From contig NZ_ATYR01000001.1 of NCBI RefSeq assembly GCF_000427785.1, forward strand, positions 62,149 to 126,148: a stretch of 64,000 nucleotides of DNA, in the 5' to 3' direction. The position numbers and the translations under genes are program-made. This DNA comes from Massilia alkalitolerans DSM 17462 (lineage in GTDB: Bacteria > Pseudomonadota > Gammaproteobacteria > Burkholderiales > Burkholderiaceae_D). Every line of letters begins with the position of its first letter. The stretch's first letter is position 1. Positions 25,461 through 35,554 of the stretch are shown here, piece by piece. The notes under the pieces are model-generated. The model was not told the origin of the DNA. It was given only the letters and a program-made list of their open reading frames with translations, and did no database searches.

Positions 25461-26849
25461 TTACTTGGGCAGGATGAATGCCGCTTCTTCCCTCACCTGC
25501 AGCGCGGCGCCGTCTGTTGATGCCAGCGTGAAGGCGATCCGGTTCGACCCGGGCCGGCCATCTCCGCCGGCGATGCGCACCCGCACCGGCACGGCGCGCG
25601 TGGTGGCTGCATCGATCTCGACCACGTCCTCGTCCACGACTTTCGCCGAGGCGATGCCGTCGACCGTGATGCGCAGGCGCTGCGGCTCCTCCAGCGTGTT
25701 CATCACCTGCAGCCGGTAGACGTTCTCGATCATCCCGTCCTCGACTTCGCGGCCCATCGAGCCGCGGTCGCGGATCACGTCCAGCTTGAGCGGGTTGCGC
25801 AGCGCCAGCGAGGCGACCATGGCACTGCCGAGGATCGCCAGCACCGCGGCATAGATCATCACGCGCGGACGCAGTACGCGCCGCCGTACCTGGTGCGGGG
25901 AGAGTTTCGCCGCCAGCGCATTCTCGGTCGCATAGCGGATCAGGCCGCGCGGGCGCTCCACCTTGTCCATCACGCCGTTGCAGGCGTCCACGCAGGCGGC
26001 GCAGCCGATGCATTCGTACTGCAGGCCCTTGCGGATGTCGATCCCGGTCGGGCATACCTGCACGCACATGCTGCAGTCGATGCAGTCGCCGCCATTCGGG
26101 GTCCCGGTGCGCGCATGGACTGCACCACGCGGCTCGCCGCGGGCGGCGTCGTAGGTGACGATCAGCGTGTCCTTGTCAAACATCGCGCTCTGGAAGCGCG
26201 CATACGGGCACATGTACTTGCACACCTGCTCGCGCAGCCAGCCCGCGTTGCCGTAGGTGGCGAGCGCGTAGAACAGCACCCAGAAGCGCTCCCAGGGTCC
26301 AAGGCCGAAGCTGGCGATGTCGAAGCTCAGCTCGCGCACCGGCGTGAAGTAGCCGACAAAGGTAAAGCCGGTCCACAGCGCCACCAGGCCCCAGGCCGCA
26401 TGCTTGCCGCCCTTGCGCGCGATTTTTTCCAGCGTCCAGGGCTGGCGGTCGAGGCGGATGCGGCTGCTACGCGGACCTTCGAACTTGCGCTCGATCCACA
26501 GGAAGATCTCGGTGTAGACCGTCTGCGGGCAGGCGAACCCGCACCACACCCGGCCCGCCACCGCCGTCACCAGGAACAGCCCGTAGGCGCACAGGATCAG
26601 CAGCGCGGCCAGGTAGATGAAGTCCTGCGGCCACAGCACCAGTCCGAAGAGATAGAACTTGCGGCTGGCCAGGTCGAACAGCACTGCCTGGCGGCCATGC
26701 ATCTCGAACCACGGCAGGCCGTAGAACAGCAGCTGGGTGAGCCAGACGCAGGCCCAGCGCAGCGAGGCATAGCGGCCCTTGATCTCGCGCGGGTAGATCT
26801 CTTCGCGCGCCGCGTACAGGCGGACCACCGCCTCTTGAGGGGCATTCAT
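25461..26849 (-). CDS. ccoG: CcoG/RdxA-type cytochrome c oxidase accessory protein
   Basis: 462 residues. Polytopic iron-sulfur protein, in other bacteria a Cu(II) reductase for cbb3 copper supply. Helices at ~35, ~75, ~155 and ~330; Cys motifs CGFACPQ, CKYMCPYA, then two 4Fe-4S sites CIDCSMCVQVCP and CIGCAACVDAC; a C-terminal periplasmic Ig-like domain (ENVYRLQVMNTLEEPQ). The ATG at 26849 overlaps the ccoP stop (ATGA). Confidence 0.95.
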   Translation of the reverse strand: MNAPQEAVVRLYAAREEIYPREIKGRYASLRWACVWLTQLLFYGLPWFEMHGRQAVLFDLASRKFYLFGLVLWPQDFIYLAALLILCAYGLFLVTAVAGRVWCGFACPQTVYTEIFLWIERKFEGPRSSRIRLDRQPWTLEKIARKGGKHAAWGLVALWTGFTFVGYFTPVRELSFDIASFGLGPWERFWVLFYALATYGNAGWLREQVCKYMCPYARFQSAMFDKDTLIVTYDAARGEPRGAVHARTGTPNGGDCIDCSMCVQVCPTGIDIRKGLQYECIGCAACVDACNGVMDKVERPRGLIRYATENALAAKLSPHQVRRRVLRPRVMIYAAVLAILGSAMVASLALRNPLKLDVIRDRGSMGREVEDGMIENVYRLQVMNTLEEPQRLRITVDGIASAKVVDEDVVEIDAATTRAVPVRVRIAGGDGRPGSNRIAFTLASTDGAALQVREEAAFILPK

Positions 26850-27793
26850 CTTGCTTGCGCCGTCACGATGGGTTTCAGTTCGGCCTGATTCGACAGGCTC
26901 CACACATAGGCCGCCAGCACGTGCACCTTCTCTTCGCCGAGGAATTCGCCGAAGGCCGGCATGGTGTTGGTGCGGCCCTTGCGGATGGTCTCCATCACGG
27001 TTTCCGGGCTGCCGCCATACAGCCAGGTCTTGTCCGCCAGGTTGGGCGCCCCCATGGCCGGATTGCCCTCGCCTTTCACGCCGTGGCAGGCCACGCAGGC
27101 GGCAAACTTCGGCTTGCCGAAGGCGACCTTGATCGGGTCCGCCGGCAGGCCGGACAGGTCGCGCACATAGTGGGCCACGCTTTCGATGTCCTTGTCCGAA
27201 CCGAGCGCCGCGCCCATCGGCGGCATGACGCCGACCCGGCCCTGCATGATGCTCTGCTTGATCGTCGAGGGCTCGCCGCCGTGCAGCCAGTCGCGGTCGG
27301 CCAGGTTGGGGAAGCCCTTGCTGCCGCGCGCATCAGACCCGTGGCACTGCGCGCAATAGGTCAGGAACAGGCGTTCGCCGATGGCATGGGCCTGCGGGTC
27401 GGCGGCGACCAGCTTCAGGTCCTGGTTGGCGTACTTGGCGAACAGCGGACCGAAGTCGGCCTTGGCCTGCTTCAGCTCGGCCTTGTACTCGCCGGTGGTC
27501 GTCCAGCCCAGCTTGCCGGCATAGCTGCCCAGGCCCGGATACAAGGCCAGGTAGGCAAAGCCGAACACGATGGTGAGCCAGAACAGCACGATCCACCAGC
27601 GCGGCATCGGCGTGTTCAGTTCGGTCAGGTCCTCGTCCCAGACGTGGCCGGTGGTTTTCTCGGGCGTGCCGTCGGCGCCCAGCTTGACGCGGTAGCTCGA
27701 CTGCGACCACAGCAGGATGCCGCAGCCGAGGATCGACAGCACCGTGATGACGGCGATGTACCAGTGCCAGAACTCGTTGAAGAAATCAGCCAC
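26846..27793 (-). CDS. ccoP: cbb3-type cytochrome c oxidase subunit III, dihaem
   Basis: 315 residues. Two N-terminal helices (WYIAVITVLSILGCGILLW; WWIVLFWLTIVFGFAYLAL) and two periplasmic class I cytochrome c domains with CAQCH and CVACH, each with a later Met ligand candidate (GVMPPMG; TNTMPAFG). Passes electrons to CcoO/CcoN. GTG start at 27793 after GGGGAG; it overlaps ccoQ by 8 bp. Confidence 0.96.
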   Translation of the reverse strand: MADFFNEFWHWYIAVITVLSILGCGILLWSQSSYRVKLGADGTPEKTTGHVWDEDLTELNTPMPRWWIVLFWLTIVFGFAYLALYPGLGSYAGKLGWTTTGEYKAELKQAKADFGPLFAKYANQDLKLVAADPQAHAIGERLFLTYCAQCHGSDARGSKGFPNLADRDWLHGGEPSTIKQSIMQGRVGVMPPMGAALGSDKDIESVAHYVRDLSGLPADPIKVAFGKPKFAACVACHGVKGEGNPAMGAPNLADKTWLYGGSPETVMETIRKGRTNTMPAFGEFLGEEKVHVLAAYVWSLSNQAELKPIVTAQAR

Positions 27794-27956
27794 GCTCGTT
27801 CTCCCCTGCTTCATCGGCAAACGGCAGTTGCGCCGCCTTGTCGAAGTCGCTGCTCCGGCGCAGCACGTAGGTCCAGCCGACGATGCCCAGGAAGGTCACG
27901 AAGCTCACGACCGTCATCACGCTGCTGGCGTTATCAAAGATGTGTTGGAGTGCCAT
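27786..27956 (-). CDS. ccoQ: cbb3-type oxidase small subunit CcoQ
   Basis: 56 residues: short N terminus, one helix (VMTVVSFVTFLGIVGWTYVL) and a charged tail (SSDFDKAAQLPFADEAG). Stabilises the complex in related bacteria. It sits between ccoO and ccoP, in the standard order. Confidence 0.92.
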   Translation of the reverse strand: MALQHIFDNASSVMTVVSFVTFLGIVGWTYVLRRSSDFDKAAQLPFADEAGENERG

Positions 27957-27958
27957 TT

Positions 27959-28579
27959 TCAATTCCTCGTCTTGATCTGGGTGCCCAGGCCCTGCAGGTA
28001 GGCGATCAGCGCGTCCTGCTCGGTCTTGCCGCTCACCTCGCCTGGCGCGGCCGCGATCTCGGCTTCGCTGTAAGGCACGCCGAGGCGGCGCATCGCGCGC
28101 ATCTTCGGGATGATCTCGCTCGGGTCCAGCTTGGCCTTGGCCAGCCACGGATAGCCCGGCATGTTCGATTCCGGCACCACGTCGCGCGGGTTGTCGAGGT
28201 GGGTGCGGTGCCATTCGTCGCTGTAGCGGCCGCCCACGCGGGCCAGGTCGGGGCCGGTGCGCTTCGAGCCCCACTGGAACGGGTGGTCGTAGACGAATTC
28301 GCCGGCCACCGAATAGTGGCCGTAGCGCTCGGTCTCGGCGCGGAACGGCCGGATCATCTGCGAGTGGCAGTTGTAGCAGCCTTCGCGGATGTAGACGTCG
28401 CGCCCCGCCAGGCGCAGCGGCGAGTAGGGTTTCAGGCCGGCCACCGGCTCGGTGGTGGACTTCTGGAAGAACAGCGGCACGATCTCGACCAGCCCGCCGA
28501 AGGAGATCACGAGCAGCACCAGGCCGATCAGGAGCCAGGGGTTTTTCTCGATCCATTCATGGGTAAACTTCTTTTTCAT
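27959..28579 (-). CDS. ccoO: cbb3-type cytochrome c oxidase subunit II, monohaem
   Basis: 206 residues. N-terminal anchor ([20 protein letters not shown]) and one c-type haem site [11 protein letters not shown], followed by the characteristic [12 protein letters not shown] and NMPGYPWL (Met ligand region). Oxidase subunit receiving electrons from CcoP. ATG at 28579 after GGAG; 13 bp after ccoN. Confidence 0.96.
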   Translation of the reverse strand: MKKKFTHEWIEKNPWLLIGLVLLVISFGGLVEIVPLFFQKSTTEPVAGLKPYSPLRLAGRDVYIREGCYNCHSQMIRPFRAETERYGHYSVAGEFVYDHPFQWGSKRTGPDLARVGGRYSDEWHRTHLDNPRDVVPESNMPGYPWLAKAKLDPSEIIPKMRAMRRLGVPYSEAEIAAAPGEVSGKTEQDALIAYLQGLGTQIKTRN

Positions 28580-28592
28580 TATGTGCTCCGGT

Positions 28593-30053
28593 TCAGGCGT
28601 GCGCTGCTTCAGGCTGCGCGTGGTGCGGGTGCGGCTTGGTCGGCCCAAGCGGGATCTTCGCGTCCACGCTCTTCGTTCCGCTCAGCGTCTTCCAGGTGTT
28701 GAAGGCCATGATCGCCATGCCAGACAGGTACAGGAAGCCGCCGGTGAAGCGGATCACGTAGTAGGGATAGGTGGCCTTGACGCTCTCGGCGAAGGTATAG
28801 GTCAGGGTGCCGTCCGGATTCACCGCGCGCCACATCAGGCCCTGCATCACGCCGGCGATCCACATCGAGGCGATGTAGAGGACGATGCCGATGGTGGCGA
28901 CCCAGAAGTGCGTGTCGACCAGCGACATGCTCCACATCTGCTTCTTGCCTGCCAGGCGCGGGATCAGGTAGTAGATCGAGCCCATGGTGATGAAGCCGAC
29001 CCAGCCCAGGGCGCCGGCATGCACGTGGGCGACGGTCCAGTCGGTGTAGTGAGACAGCGAGTTGATGGTCTTGATCGACATCATCGGGCCCTCGAAGGTG
29101 GCCATGCCGTAGAAGGACAGCGAGACGATCAGGAACTTCAGGATCGGGTCCGAGCGCAGCTTGTGCCAGGCGCCCGACAGGGTCATGATCCCGTTGATCA
29201 TGCCGCCCCACGAAGGCGCCAGCAGGATCAGCGAGAACACCATGCCGATCGACTGGGTCCAGTCGGGCAGCGCGGTGTAGTGCAGGTGGTGTGGGCCGGC
29301 CCACATGTAGGTGAAGATCAGGGCCCAGAAGTGCACGATCGACAGGCGGTACGAGTACACCGGGCGCTCGGCCTGCTTCGGGATGAAGTAATAGACCATG
29401 CCGAGGTAGCCGGCGGTCAGGATGAAGCCCACCGCGTTGTGGCCGTACCACCACTGGATCATCGCGTCCTGCACGCCGGCATACGCGGAATACGACTTCA
29501 TCGCCGACACCGGCATCACCGCGCCGTTCACCACGTGGAGGATGGCGACCGCCAGGATGTAGGCGCCGAAGAACCAGTTGGCCACGTAGATGTGCTGGAC
29601 GCGGCGCTTGATGATGGTGCCGAAGAAGACCACGGCATAGGCCACCCAGACCACGGTGATCAGGATCGCGATCGGCCATTCGAGCTCGGCGTATTCCTTG
29701 CCGCGGGTGAAGCCCATCGGCAGTGAGATCGCGGCCGACACCAGCACCGCCTGCCAGCCCCAGAAGGTGAAGCTGGCCAGCTTGTCCGAGAACAGCCGCA
29801 CCTGGCAGGTGCGCTGCACCACGTAGTAGGAAGTGGCGAACAGGCCGCAGATGCCGAAGGCGAAGATGACCGCATTGGTGTGCAGCGGGCGCAGGCGTCC
29901 GTAGCTCAGCCAGGCGATGTCGAAATTCAGCGCGGGCCAGGCCAGCTGCGCCGCGATGAAGACGCCGGCGGCCATGCCGATCACGCCCCACACGACGGTC
30001 GCGATGGCAAACTGGCGCACGATCTTGTAGTTATAGTTTAGACTGGTGTCCAA
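28593..30053 (-). CDS. ccoN: cbb3-type cytochrome c oxidase catalytic subunit I
   Basis: 486 residues, twelve transmembrane helices. Haem-copper oxidase with low-spin haem b, high-spin haem b3 and CuB; His ligands lie in [29 protein letters not shown] and [17 protein letters not shown]. The start is probably TTG at 30053 (AGGAGAG seven bases upstream; protein begins [13 protein letters not shown]); reading further upstream gives an unlikely Cys-rich leader and crosses the FNR box region. Confidence 0.95.
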   Translation of the reverse strand: MDTSLNYNYKIVRQFAIATVVWGVIGMAAGVFIAAQLAWPALNFDIAWLSYGRLRPLHTNAVIFAFGICGLFATSYYVVQRTCQVRLFSDKLASFTFWGWQAVLVSAAISLPMGFTRGKEYAELEWPIAILITVVWVAYAVVFFGTIIKRRVQHIYVANWFFGAYILAVAILHVVNGAVMPVSAMKSYSAYAGVQDAMIQWWYGHNAVGFILTAGYLGMVYYFIPKQAERPVYSYRLSIVHFWALIFTYMWAGPHHLHYTALPDWTQSIGMVFSLILLAPSWGGMINGIMTLSGAWHKLRSDPILKFLIVSLSFYGMATFEGPMMSIKTINSLSHYTDWTVAHVHAGALGWVGFITMGSIYYLIPRLAGKKQMWSMSLVDTHFWVATIGIVLYIASMWIAGVMQGLMWRAVNPDGTLTYTFAESVKATYPYYVIRFTGGFLYLSGMAIMAFNTWKTLSGTKSVDAKIPLGPTKPHPHHAQPEAAHA

Positions 30054-30120
30054 GATGCTCTCCTGATAATACCTTGATGGATGACAATCAGGAGTGTCGT
30101 TTTTCGCAGTGCAAAAATCC

Positions 30121-30134
30121 TTGATGTGAATCAA
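30121..30134. promoter_or_regulatory. FNR box upstream of ccoN
   Basis: TTGAT-GTGA-ATCAA, a full match to the FNR consensus TTGAT-N4-ATCAA. Centre 68-75 bp upstream of the ccoN TTG start; a class II site would place the start of transcription near 30086. It is also upstream of the divergent DksA/TraR-like gene and could act on both. Confidence 0.85.
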
Positions 30135-30270
30135 ATTGTTCAGCATCAGATGAGCTATGCAACAGCATCTTGCGGCCGAGTGCGCGAGGCGTGTTGACTG
30201 AAAAATCAAGGCTGCGATTTGGGATCAATCAAGGATCTCGACGGACACTCGGAAAGGAAGGAAACCCGCC

Positions 30271-30669
30271 ATGCCGCCGCTATCGCAATCCGTATCGGAA
30301 GAACTCAGCAAGCGCCTGCACCAGGCGCGCCAGGACCTGCTCGACACCGTGCGTTCGCGCACCGGCCAGCAAGATGACGAAGCACCATCGATCGGCCCCC
30401 TCGCCCACCAGGGCCAGAGCGACGATGCGCCGCAATCGGAAATGATCAGCCACAACGAGCAGCACCTGGCCGACCACGAATCCAGCCTGCTGCACGAGAT
30501 CGACGTCGCCATCGGCAAGCTCGAATCGGGCGGCGCCGGCATCTGCGAATCCTGCGGGCGCGACATCCCGGACGCGCGCCTGCTGGCCACGCCCACGGTG
30601 CGGCTGTGCATCGCGTGCCAGGAACAGCTCGAGAAAGACCAGCATACCGGGCGCGGACCGTCGATGTAG
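30271..30669 (+). CDS. DksA/TraR-family C4 zinc-finger protein
   Basis: 132 residues. A long N-terminal helical hairpin (SEELSKRLHQARQDLLDTV ... HLADHESSLLHEIDVAI) then a C4 zinc finger CESCGRDIP...CIACQ. Family members bind RNA polymerase through the secondary channel; others are only DksA-like. It lacks the DxxDxA acidic tip as a clear motif, so activity at promoters is unproven. It lies alone on the plus strand between ccoS and ccoN. AAAGGAAGG precedes the ATG. Confidence 0.85.
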   Translation: MPPLSQSVSEELSKRLHQARQDLLDTVRSRTGQQDDEAPSIGPLAHQGQSDDAPQSEMISHNEQHLADHESSLLHEIDVAIGKLESGGAGICESCGRDIPDARLLATPTVRLCIACQEQLEKDQHTGRGPSM

Positions 30670-30677
30670 GCCGGTGC

Positions 30678-30827
30678 TCAGGCCGGCCGGTCGTCGTCCA
30701 CCAGGATCCGCATCCCCGGCCCTTCGAGGTCCTCGAACTGCCCGCTGTCCGCGGCCCCGAAAAAGATCCATACCGCCAGCGCGACCAGGATCACGCTCAG
30801 GGGTATCAACAAATACAGTGCTTCCAT
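30678..30827 (-). CDS. ccoS: cbb3 oxidase assembly protein CcoS
   Basis: 49 residues: one helix (LYLLIPLSVILVALAVWIFF) then a short acidic tail (GQFEDLEGPGMRILVDDD) typical of CcoS. Required in others for cofactor insertion. It starts one base after ccoI ends. Confidence 0.92.
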   Translation of the reverse strand: MEALYLLIPLSVILVALAVWIFFGAADSGQFEDLEGPGMRILVDDDRPA

Positions 30828-30828
30828 A

Positions 30829-33309
30829 TCAGTCCTTGCGCAGCCGCAGCGCGTTCAGCACCACGATCGCCGAGCTGGCCGCCATGCCGATGCCGGACAG
30901 CCAGGGGTTGAGCAAGCCGGTCGCCGCCGCCGGGATCGCGGCCAGGTTGTAGACCGAGGCCCAGATCAGGTTCTGGCGGATCACCGCCAGGGTGCGGCGC
31001 GCGGTAACGGCGGCGTCGGCCAGCGGCAGCAGGCTGTCGCCCAGCAGCACGCCGTCGGCATGCACCTGGGCCAGTTCGGCGCCGCGTCCCATGGCGAAGG
31101 AAACGTCGGCGCCGCGCAGCACGGCCGCATCGTTGCTGCCGTCGCCCACCATCGCCACCACCGCGCCATCGGCCTGCAGCTCGCGCACGAAGGCGAGCTT
31201 CTCGGCCGGCAGGCGGCCGCCGAAGGCGCTGGCGATGCCGAGCTGGCGCGCCACCGCAGCCGTTGCGGCCTGGTCGTCGCCGCTGAGCAGGATCACGGTC
31301 TTGCCGCCGCGCTGGAAGCGCCGCACCACCTCCCGGGCCTCCTCGCGCAGTGCGTCGGACAGGTCGAAGCGCGCCAGCCACTGGCCTTCGCAGGCCAGCC
31401 AGGCGGTGCTGGTGCCGGCCGGCGCCGCCGAACCCACCACGCCACCGGCCAGCTCCTGGACGTAGTCCGCGGTGCCGATGCGGTAGACGACGCCGTCGAT
31501 GCTGCCTTCGATGCCGCGCCCGATGTCGGCGCGCAAGCCGCGCGCGCTCAAGCCGTGGCCCGGCATCGCGGCGCGGATCGCCATGCCGATCGGATGGGAG
31601 TTATCGGCCTGCAGCGCGGCGCCGATGCGCAAGCACAGGTCGCTGTCGAGCGCACCGACCGGCTGCACCTGGCGTAGCACCGGGCGGCCCAGGGTCAGGG
31701 TGCCGGTCTTGTCGAACACGACGTGGGTGGCGCGCTCGAAGGTTTCCAGCGTATGCGGGGCGACGGCCAGCACGCCGCGGCGCAGCAGCCGGTCGGTGGC
31801 CGCCGCCAGCGCGGTCGGGGTGGCCAGCGACAGCGCGCATGGGCAGGACACCACCAGTACCGCCACCGCCGCATGCCAGGCACGTTCGGGGTCGACCGTG
31901 CTCCAGATCAGGTAGACCGCCGCGCTCAAGACCAGCAGGGCCAGCACGAACCAGGCGGCGACGCGGTCGGCCCACAGCGCGATCGCCGGCTTGCCCTGGC
32001 CGGCCCGTTCGACCAGCCTGACCAGCATCGCCACCGTGCTGTCGCGCGCCGACGCGGTGATGCGCACCACGATGGCCTGGCCGGCATTGACGGCGCCGCC
32101 CGGCAGCACCTCGCCCGGCCCCATGCGGCGGGTCCGGCTTTCGCCGGTCAGCAGCGAGAAATCCAGCTCGGTCGTGCCCTCATCGATGACTCCGTCCGCC
32201 GGCACCGCCCGTCCCGGCGGCACCAGCACCAGTTCGCCCACCGCCAGGCTTGACGCCGGCACCAGCTCGGTATCGCGCGCGGCCGGATCGCCGAGCAGGC
32301 GCAGGCCCGAGGCCGGCACCCCGCCGCGCAGGGTGTCGAGCGCCTGGGTGGCGCGCCGGCGCGCGCCCAGCTCGAGGTAGCGGCTGCCCAGCAGCAGGAA
32401 CACGAACATCGTGATCGAGTCGAAGTAGACCTCGCCCTTGCCCGAGACGAGCGTGGCGCAGCTGCCGGCGAAGGCGGCCGCGATGCCCAGCGCCACCGGC
32501 ACGTCCATGCCGGGCACGCCGCGCTTGACGTCGCGCCAGGCGCCCGCGAAGAAAGGCAGGGCCGAATAGAACACGGCCGGCAGGGTCAGCGCGAACGAGG
32601 CCCAAGCCATCAGCGCGCGCATGTCGGCGTCCATGCTGCCGTCTTCGGCCAGGTAGACCGGCACCGCATACATCATCACCTGCATCATCGACAGGCCGGC
32701 CACGAACAGCTGGCGGAACAGGGTGCGGCGTGCGCGCTCGATCCGTTCGGCATGGCGCTGGACATCGTAGGGCGCGGCGAAGTAGCCGATGGCGCGCAAG
32801 GCGCGCACGATCGCGCTGGGGCGGCACAGGGCCGGGTCCCAGCGCACGAACACGCGCCCGGTGGCAACGTTCAGCGCCACTTCCTGCACGCCGGCCAGTT
32901 GCCCCAAGCGGCGCTCGACCAGCCAGACGCAGGCGCCGCAGCGCACCCCTTCGATCGAGAAGCTGCCCTCGCCCTGCATGCCTTGCTGGTCGAACAGCGC
33001 CAGCTCGGGTTCGTCCGCCCTGGCGGCATTCGATGCCGCGTATTCGGTACGCACGCTGTAATAGTCGGCGAAGCCGCCGGCGACGATCGCCTCGGCCGCG
33101 GCGGCGCAGCCGGGACAGCACATGCTGCGCGGCGCGCCGTCGACCCGGGCCTGCCAACGGCTGCCTTCCGGGACCGGGGAGCCGCAGTGAAAGCAGCCCG
33201 CGGCGGCGGCGCCGAGGCCGGCGCTGCGCAGGGCATCGTTGGCGGCGGCTGCCTCGGCGCCCTCCACCGCCCCTACCGGCGGCGCGACCTGTGCCAGCAC
33301 CGCGCTCAT
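30829..33309 (-). CDS. ccoI: CcoI/FixI-type copper-exporting P1B ATPase
   Basis: 826 residues. Delivers copper for the cbb3 centre. An N-terminal Cys-rich zinc-binding-like part (CFHCGSP, CCPGCAAAAE) precedes an HMA domain (GVRCGACVW), six or more helices with the ion-binding CPC (SCPCALS), the phosphorylation site DKTGTLT and the hinge GDGSND. This fused N-terminal domain is usual for FixI. It is ATGA-coupled to the SafE-like gene upstream. Confidence 0.95.
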   Translation of the reverse strand: MSAVLAQVAPPVGAVEGAEAAAANDALRSAGLGAAAAGCFHCGSPVPEGSRWQARVDGAPRSMCCPGCAAAAEAIVAGGFADYYSVRTEYAASNAARADEPELALFDQQGMQGEGSFSIEGVRCGACVWLVERRLGQLAGVQEVALNVATGRVFVRWDPALCRPSAIVRALRAIGYFAAPYDVQRHAERIERARRTLFRQLFVAGLSMMQVMMYAVPVYLAEDGSMDADMRALMAWASFALTLPAVFYSALPFFAGAWRDVKRGVPGMDVPVALGIAAAFAGSCATLVSGKGEVYFDSITMFVFLLLGSRYLELGARRRATQALDTLRGGVPASGLRLLGDPAARDTELVPASSLAVGELVLVPPGRAVPADGVIDEGTTELDFSLLTGESRTRRMGPGEVLPGGAVNAGQAIVVRITASARDSTVAMLVRLVERAGQGKPAIALWADRVAAWFVLALLVLSAAVYLIWSTVDPERAWHAAVAVLVVSCPCALSLATPTALAAATDRLLRRGVLAVAPHTLETFERATHVVFDKTGTLTLGRPVLRQVQPVGALDSDLCLRIGAALQADNSHPIGMAIRAAMPGHGLSARGLRADIGRGIEGSIDGVVYRIGTADYVQELAGGVVGSAAPAGTSTAWLACEGQWLARFDLSDALREEAREVVRRFQRGGKTVILLSGDDQAATAAVARQLGIASAFGGRLPAEKLAFVRELQADGAVVAMVGDGSNDAAVLRGADVSFAMGRGAELAQVHADGVLLGDSLLPLADAAVTARRTLAVIRQNLIWASVYNLAAIPAAATGLLNPWLSGIGMAASSAIVVLNALRLRKD

Positions 33310-34091
33310 GCTTCAGCTCCCGACGCCACGCACAGGACGTCGATCCAGTGGGCCCACATCCCGTGGGCCGCGGCGCCGGGCGCGGACATGCCGCCGGCGG
33401 CGCGCCACAGCCCGAGCAGGCCGAAGCCGAGGATCAGCAGGCCGCAGGCCAGGCGCACCTGGCGCAGCTGGAACAGGGTGCGCAGGCGCACCCCGGCCAT
33501 GCCGATCGCCGCCAGCATCGGCAGCGTGCCCAGCCCGAAGGCCAGCATCACGCTGGCGCCACCCAGCGCGGAGCCGCTCAGCATGGCCGTCACCAGCATG
33601 CTGTAGACCATCCCGCAAGGCAGCCAGCCCCACAGCGCGCCGGCCGCGAACATGCGTCCCGGCGTGGCGCCCGGACCGAGCTGGCGCAGCAGCGGGGAAA
33701 TGCGGCGCCACAGCGCCTGCCCGCTTCGCTCCAGCAGCGCCAGGCCGCGCCAGGCATCCATCAGGTAAAGTCCCAGCGCCACCAGCATCAGGTTGGCCAG
33801 CACGTAGGCCCCGAGCTGCAGCGCCGGCAGCCCGGCAAGCCTGGCCGCGCCGCCCGCCAGGCCGCCGGCCAGGGCGCCGGCAGTGGCATAGCTGGCGATA
33901 CGGCCGGCGTTGTAGGCGCCCACGTGCGCAGCCACCGGCGCCAGGCGCTGGACGGCCACGGTGCGCACCGGGACCGGGAATGCAGGCCGCGGCGCGACCG
34001 ACAGTGCGCCCACGATGCCGCCGCACATGCCGGCGCAGTGGACACTGCCGGCCAGGCCGACCAGGAATACCGGGAACAGGCTGACGTTCAT
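33306..34091 (-). CDS. SafE/DsbD-like membrane protein of cbb3 clusters
   Basis: 261 residues, about six helices. GLAGSVHCAGMCGGIVGAL at the N terminus is the CxxxC-containing motif of this family (PF13386-like, annotated sulfite exporter TauE/SafE), and GWLPCGMVYSML holds another conserved Cys. Homologues near cco genes are thought to help copper or thiol chemistry across the membrane; sulfite export is not implied. ATGA overlaps link it to hemN and to ccoI. Confidence 0.86.
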   Translation of the reverse strand: MNVSLFPVFLVGLAGSVHCAGMCGGIVGALSVAPRPAFPVPVRTVAVQRLAPVAAHVGAYNAGRIASYATAGALAGGLAGGAARLAGLPALQLGAYVLANLMLVALGLYLMDAWRGLALLERSGQALWRRISPLLRQLGPGATPGRMFAAGALWGWLPCGMVYSMLVTAMLSGSALGGASVMLAFGLGTLPMLAAIGMAGVRLRTLFQLRQVRLACGLLILGFGLLGLWRAAGGMSAPGAAAHGMWAHWIDVLCVASGAEA

Positions 34092-35554
34092 ATGGTCTGC
34101 GAGTGGCGTGGACCCTCGCTGCGGGCGGCGAGGTAGCGGTCGAACACCATGCACACGTTGCGGATCAGGAGGCGTCCCTTCATGGTCACGGTCAGCCATT
34201 CCGGACCGACGCTCACCAGGCCGTCCTCTTCCATCTGGCGCAGGCGCGCCAGCTCGGGCGCGAAGTAGTCGCGGAACACGATCGGGAAGGCCTGCTCCAG
34301 CGCCGGGATCGACACCTCGAACTGGCACATCAGCTTCTGGATCAGGCTGCGGCGCAGCGCGTCGTCCATGCCGAGCCGAATGCCGCGCGCCACCGGCAGC
34401 TCGTTCTGGTCGAGCAGGTCGTAGTACTCCTCGAGCGTCTTGACGTTCTGGCTGTAGGTGGCCCCCACCGCGCCGATGGCCGAGACGCCGCAGGCCACCA
34501 GGTCGGTGTCGGCATGGGTCGAGTAACCCTGGAAGTTGCGGTGCAGGCGGCCCTGGCGCTGGGCCACGGCAAGGTCGTCGTCCGGCTTGGCGAAATGGTC
34601 CATGCCGATGTAGACGTAGCCGGCCGCGCCCAGGCGTTCGATGCACAGCTGGAGCATCGCGAGCTTGGTGTCGCTGGACGGCATGTCGGCTTCCACGATG
34701 CGGCGCTGCGGCTTGAACAGGTGCGGCATGTGGGCGTAGTGGTAGACGGCGATGCGGTCCGGGCTTGCCGCCACCACCTTGTCGAGGGTCTGGCGCATCG
34801 TCTCCAGGGTCTGCTTCGGCAGGCCGTAGATCAGGTCGATGCTCACCGAGCGGAAGCCGGCGGCGCGCGCGGCATCGATCACCGCACGCGTTTCATGCTC
34901 GGGCTGAACGCGGTTGACGGCGCGCTGCACCTCGGGGTCGAAGTCCTGCACGCCCAGGCTGATGCGGTTGAAGCCCTGCCGCCGCAAGGTATGCACCCGC
35001 TCGCTTGAAACGGTGCGCGGATCGACCTCGATCGAGTATTCGCCTACCTCGTCCGGCGCGAAGCGGAAGTTGCGGCGCAGGTGGGCCATCAAGTCGTCCA
35101 TCTGGGCGTCGGAAAGATAGGTCGGGGTGCCGCCGCCGAAATGCAGCTGCTCGACCTCGTTCATGCCGGCGAACAGCGCGCCCTGCATGGCGATCTCGCG
35201 CTTCAGGTAGGAGAGATAGGTCGCGGCCTTGTCGCGCTTTTTGGTGACGATCTTGTTGCAGGCGCAGTAGTAGCAGACCGTGTCGCAGAACGGAATGTGC
35301 AGGTAGAGCGACAGCGGGCGGGCGCCGCCGCGGGTGCGCAGGCCGGCCACGGCATGCAGGTAGTCGCGGTAACCGAATTCCTCGCCGAAGCGGTCGGCGG
35401 TCGGATACGAGGTATAGCGCGGGCCGTTCTTGCCGAGGCGCTTGAGCAGGTCCAGGTCGACGTCGACGCTGGAAGTTGCGGCGGCCTGGGTTGCCGGGTG
35501 GGCAAGGATGGGAACCACGGGCTTGCCCACGGCCGGTAACACTGTTGCATGCAT
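34088..35554 (-). CDS. hemN: Oxygen-independent coproporphyrinogen III dehydrogenase, radical SAM
   Basis: 488 residues. Anaerobic haem synthesis: coproporphyrinogen III to protoporphyrinogen IX. Radical SAM site CDTVCYYCAC (CxxxCxxC) near residue 90, with the HemN-specific YTSYPTADRF and HFGGGTPTYL. A C-terminal HemN domain is present. ATG at 35554 with AGGAG nine bases upstream; an in-frame TTG nine bases earlier lies inside that spacing. An FNR box lies ~90 bp upstream. Confidence 0.95.
   Translation of the reverse strand: MHATVLPAVGKPVVPILAHPATQAAATSSVDVDLDLLKRLGKNGPRYTSYPTADRFGEEFGYRDYLHAVAGLRTRGGARPLSLYLHIPFCDTVCYYCACNKIVTKKRDKAATYLSYLKREIAMQGALFAGMNEVEQLHFGGGTPTYLSDAQMDDLMAHLRRNFRFAPDEVGEYSIEVDPRTVSSERVHTLRRQGFNRISLGVQDFDPEVQRAVNRVQPEHETRAVIDAARAAGFRSVSIDLIYGLPKQTLETMRQTLDKVVAASPDRIAVYHYAHMPHLFKPQRRIVEADMPSSDTKLAMLQLCIERLGAAGYVYIGMDHFAKPDDDLAVAQRQGRLHRNFQGYSTHADTDLVACGVSAIGAVGATYSQNVKTLEEYYDLLDQNELPVARGIRLGMDDALRRSLIQKLMCQFEVSIPALEQAFPIVFRDYFAPELARLRQMEEDGLVSVGPEWLTVTMKGRLLIRNVCMVFDRYLAARSEGPRHSQTI

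Noticed and set aside
30194..30209. TTGAC-N6-ATCAA near the DksA/TraR-like gene
   Set aside because: Spacing is six, not the four needed for an FNR dimer; the true box is at 30121.
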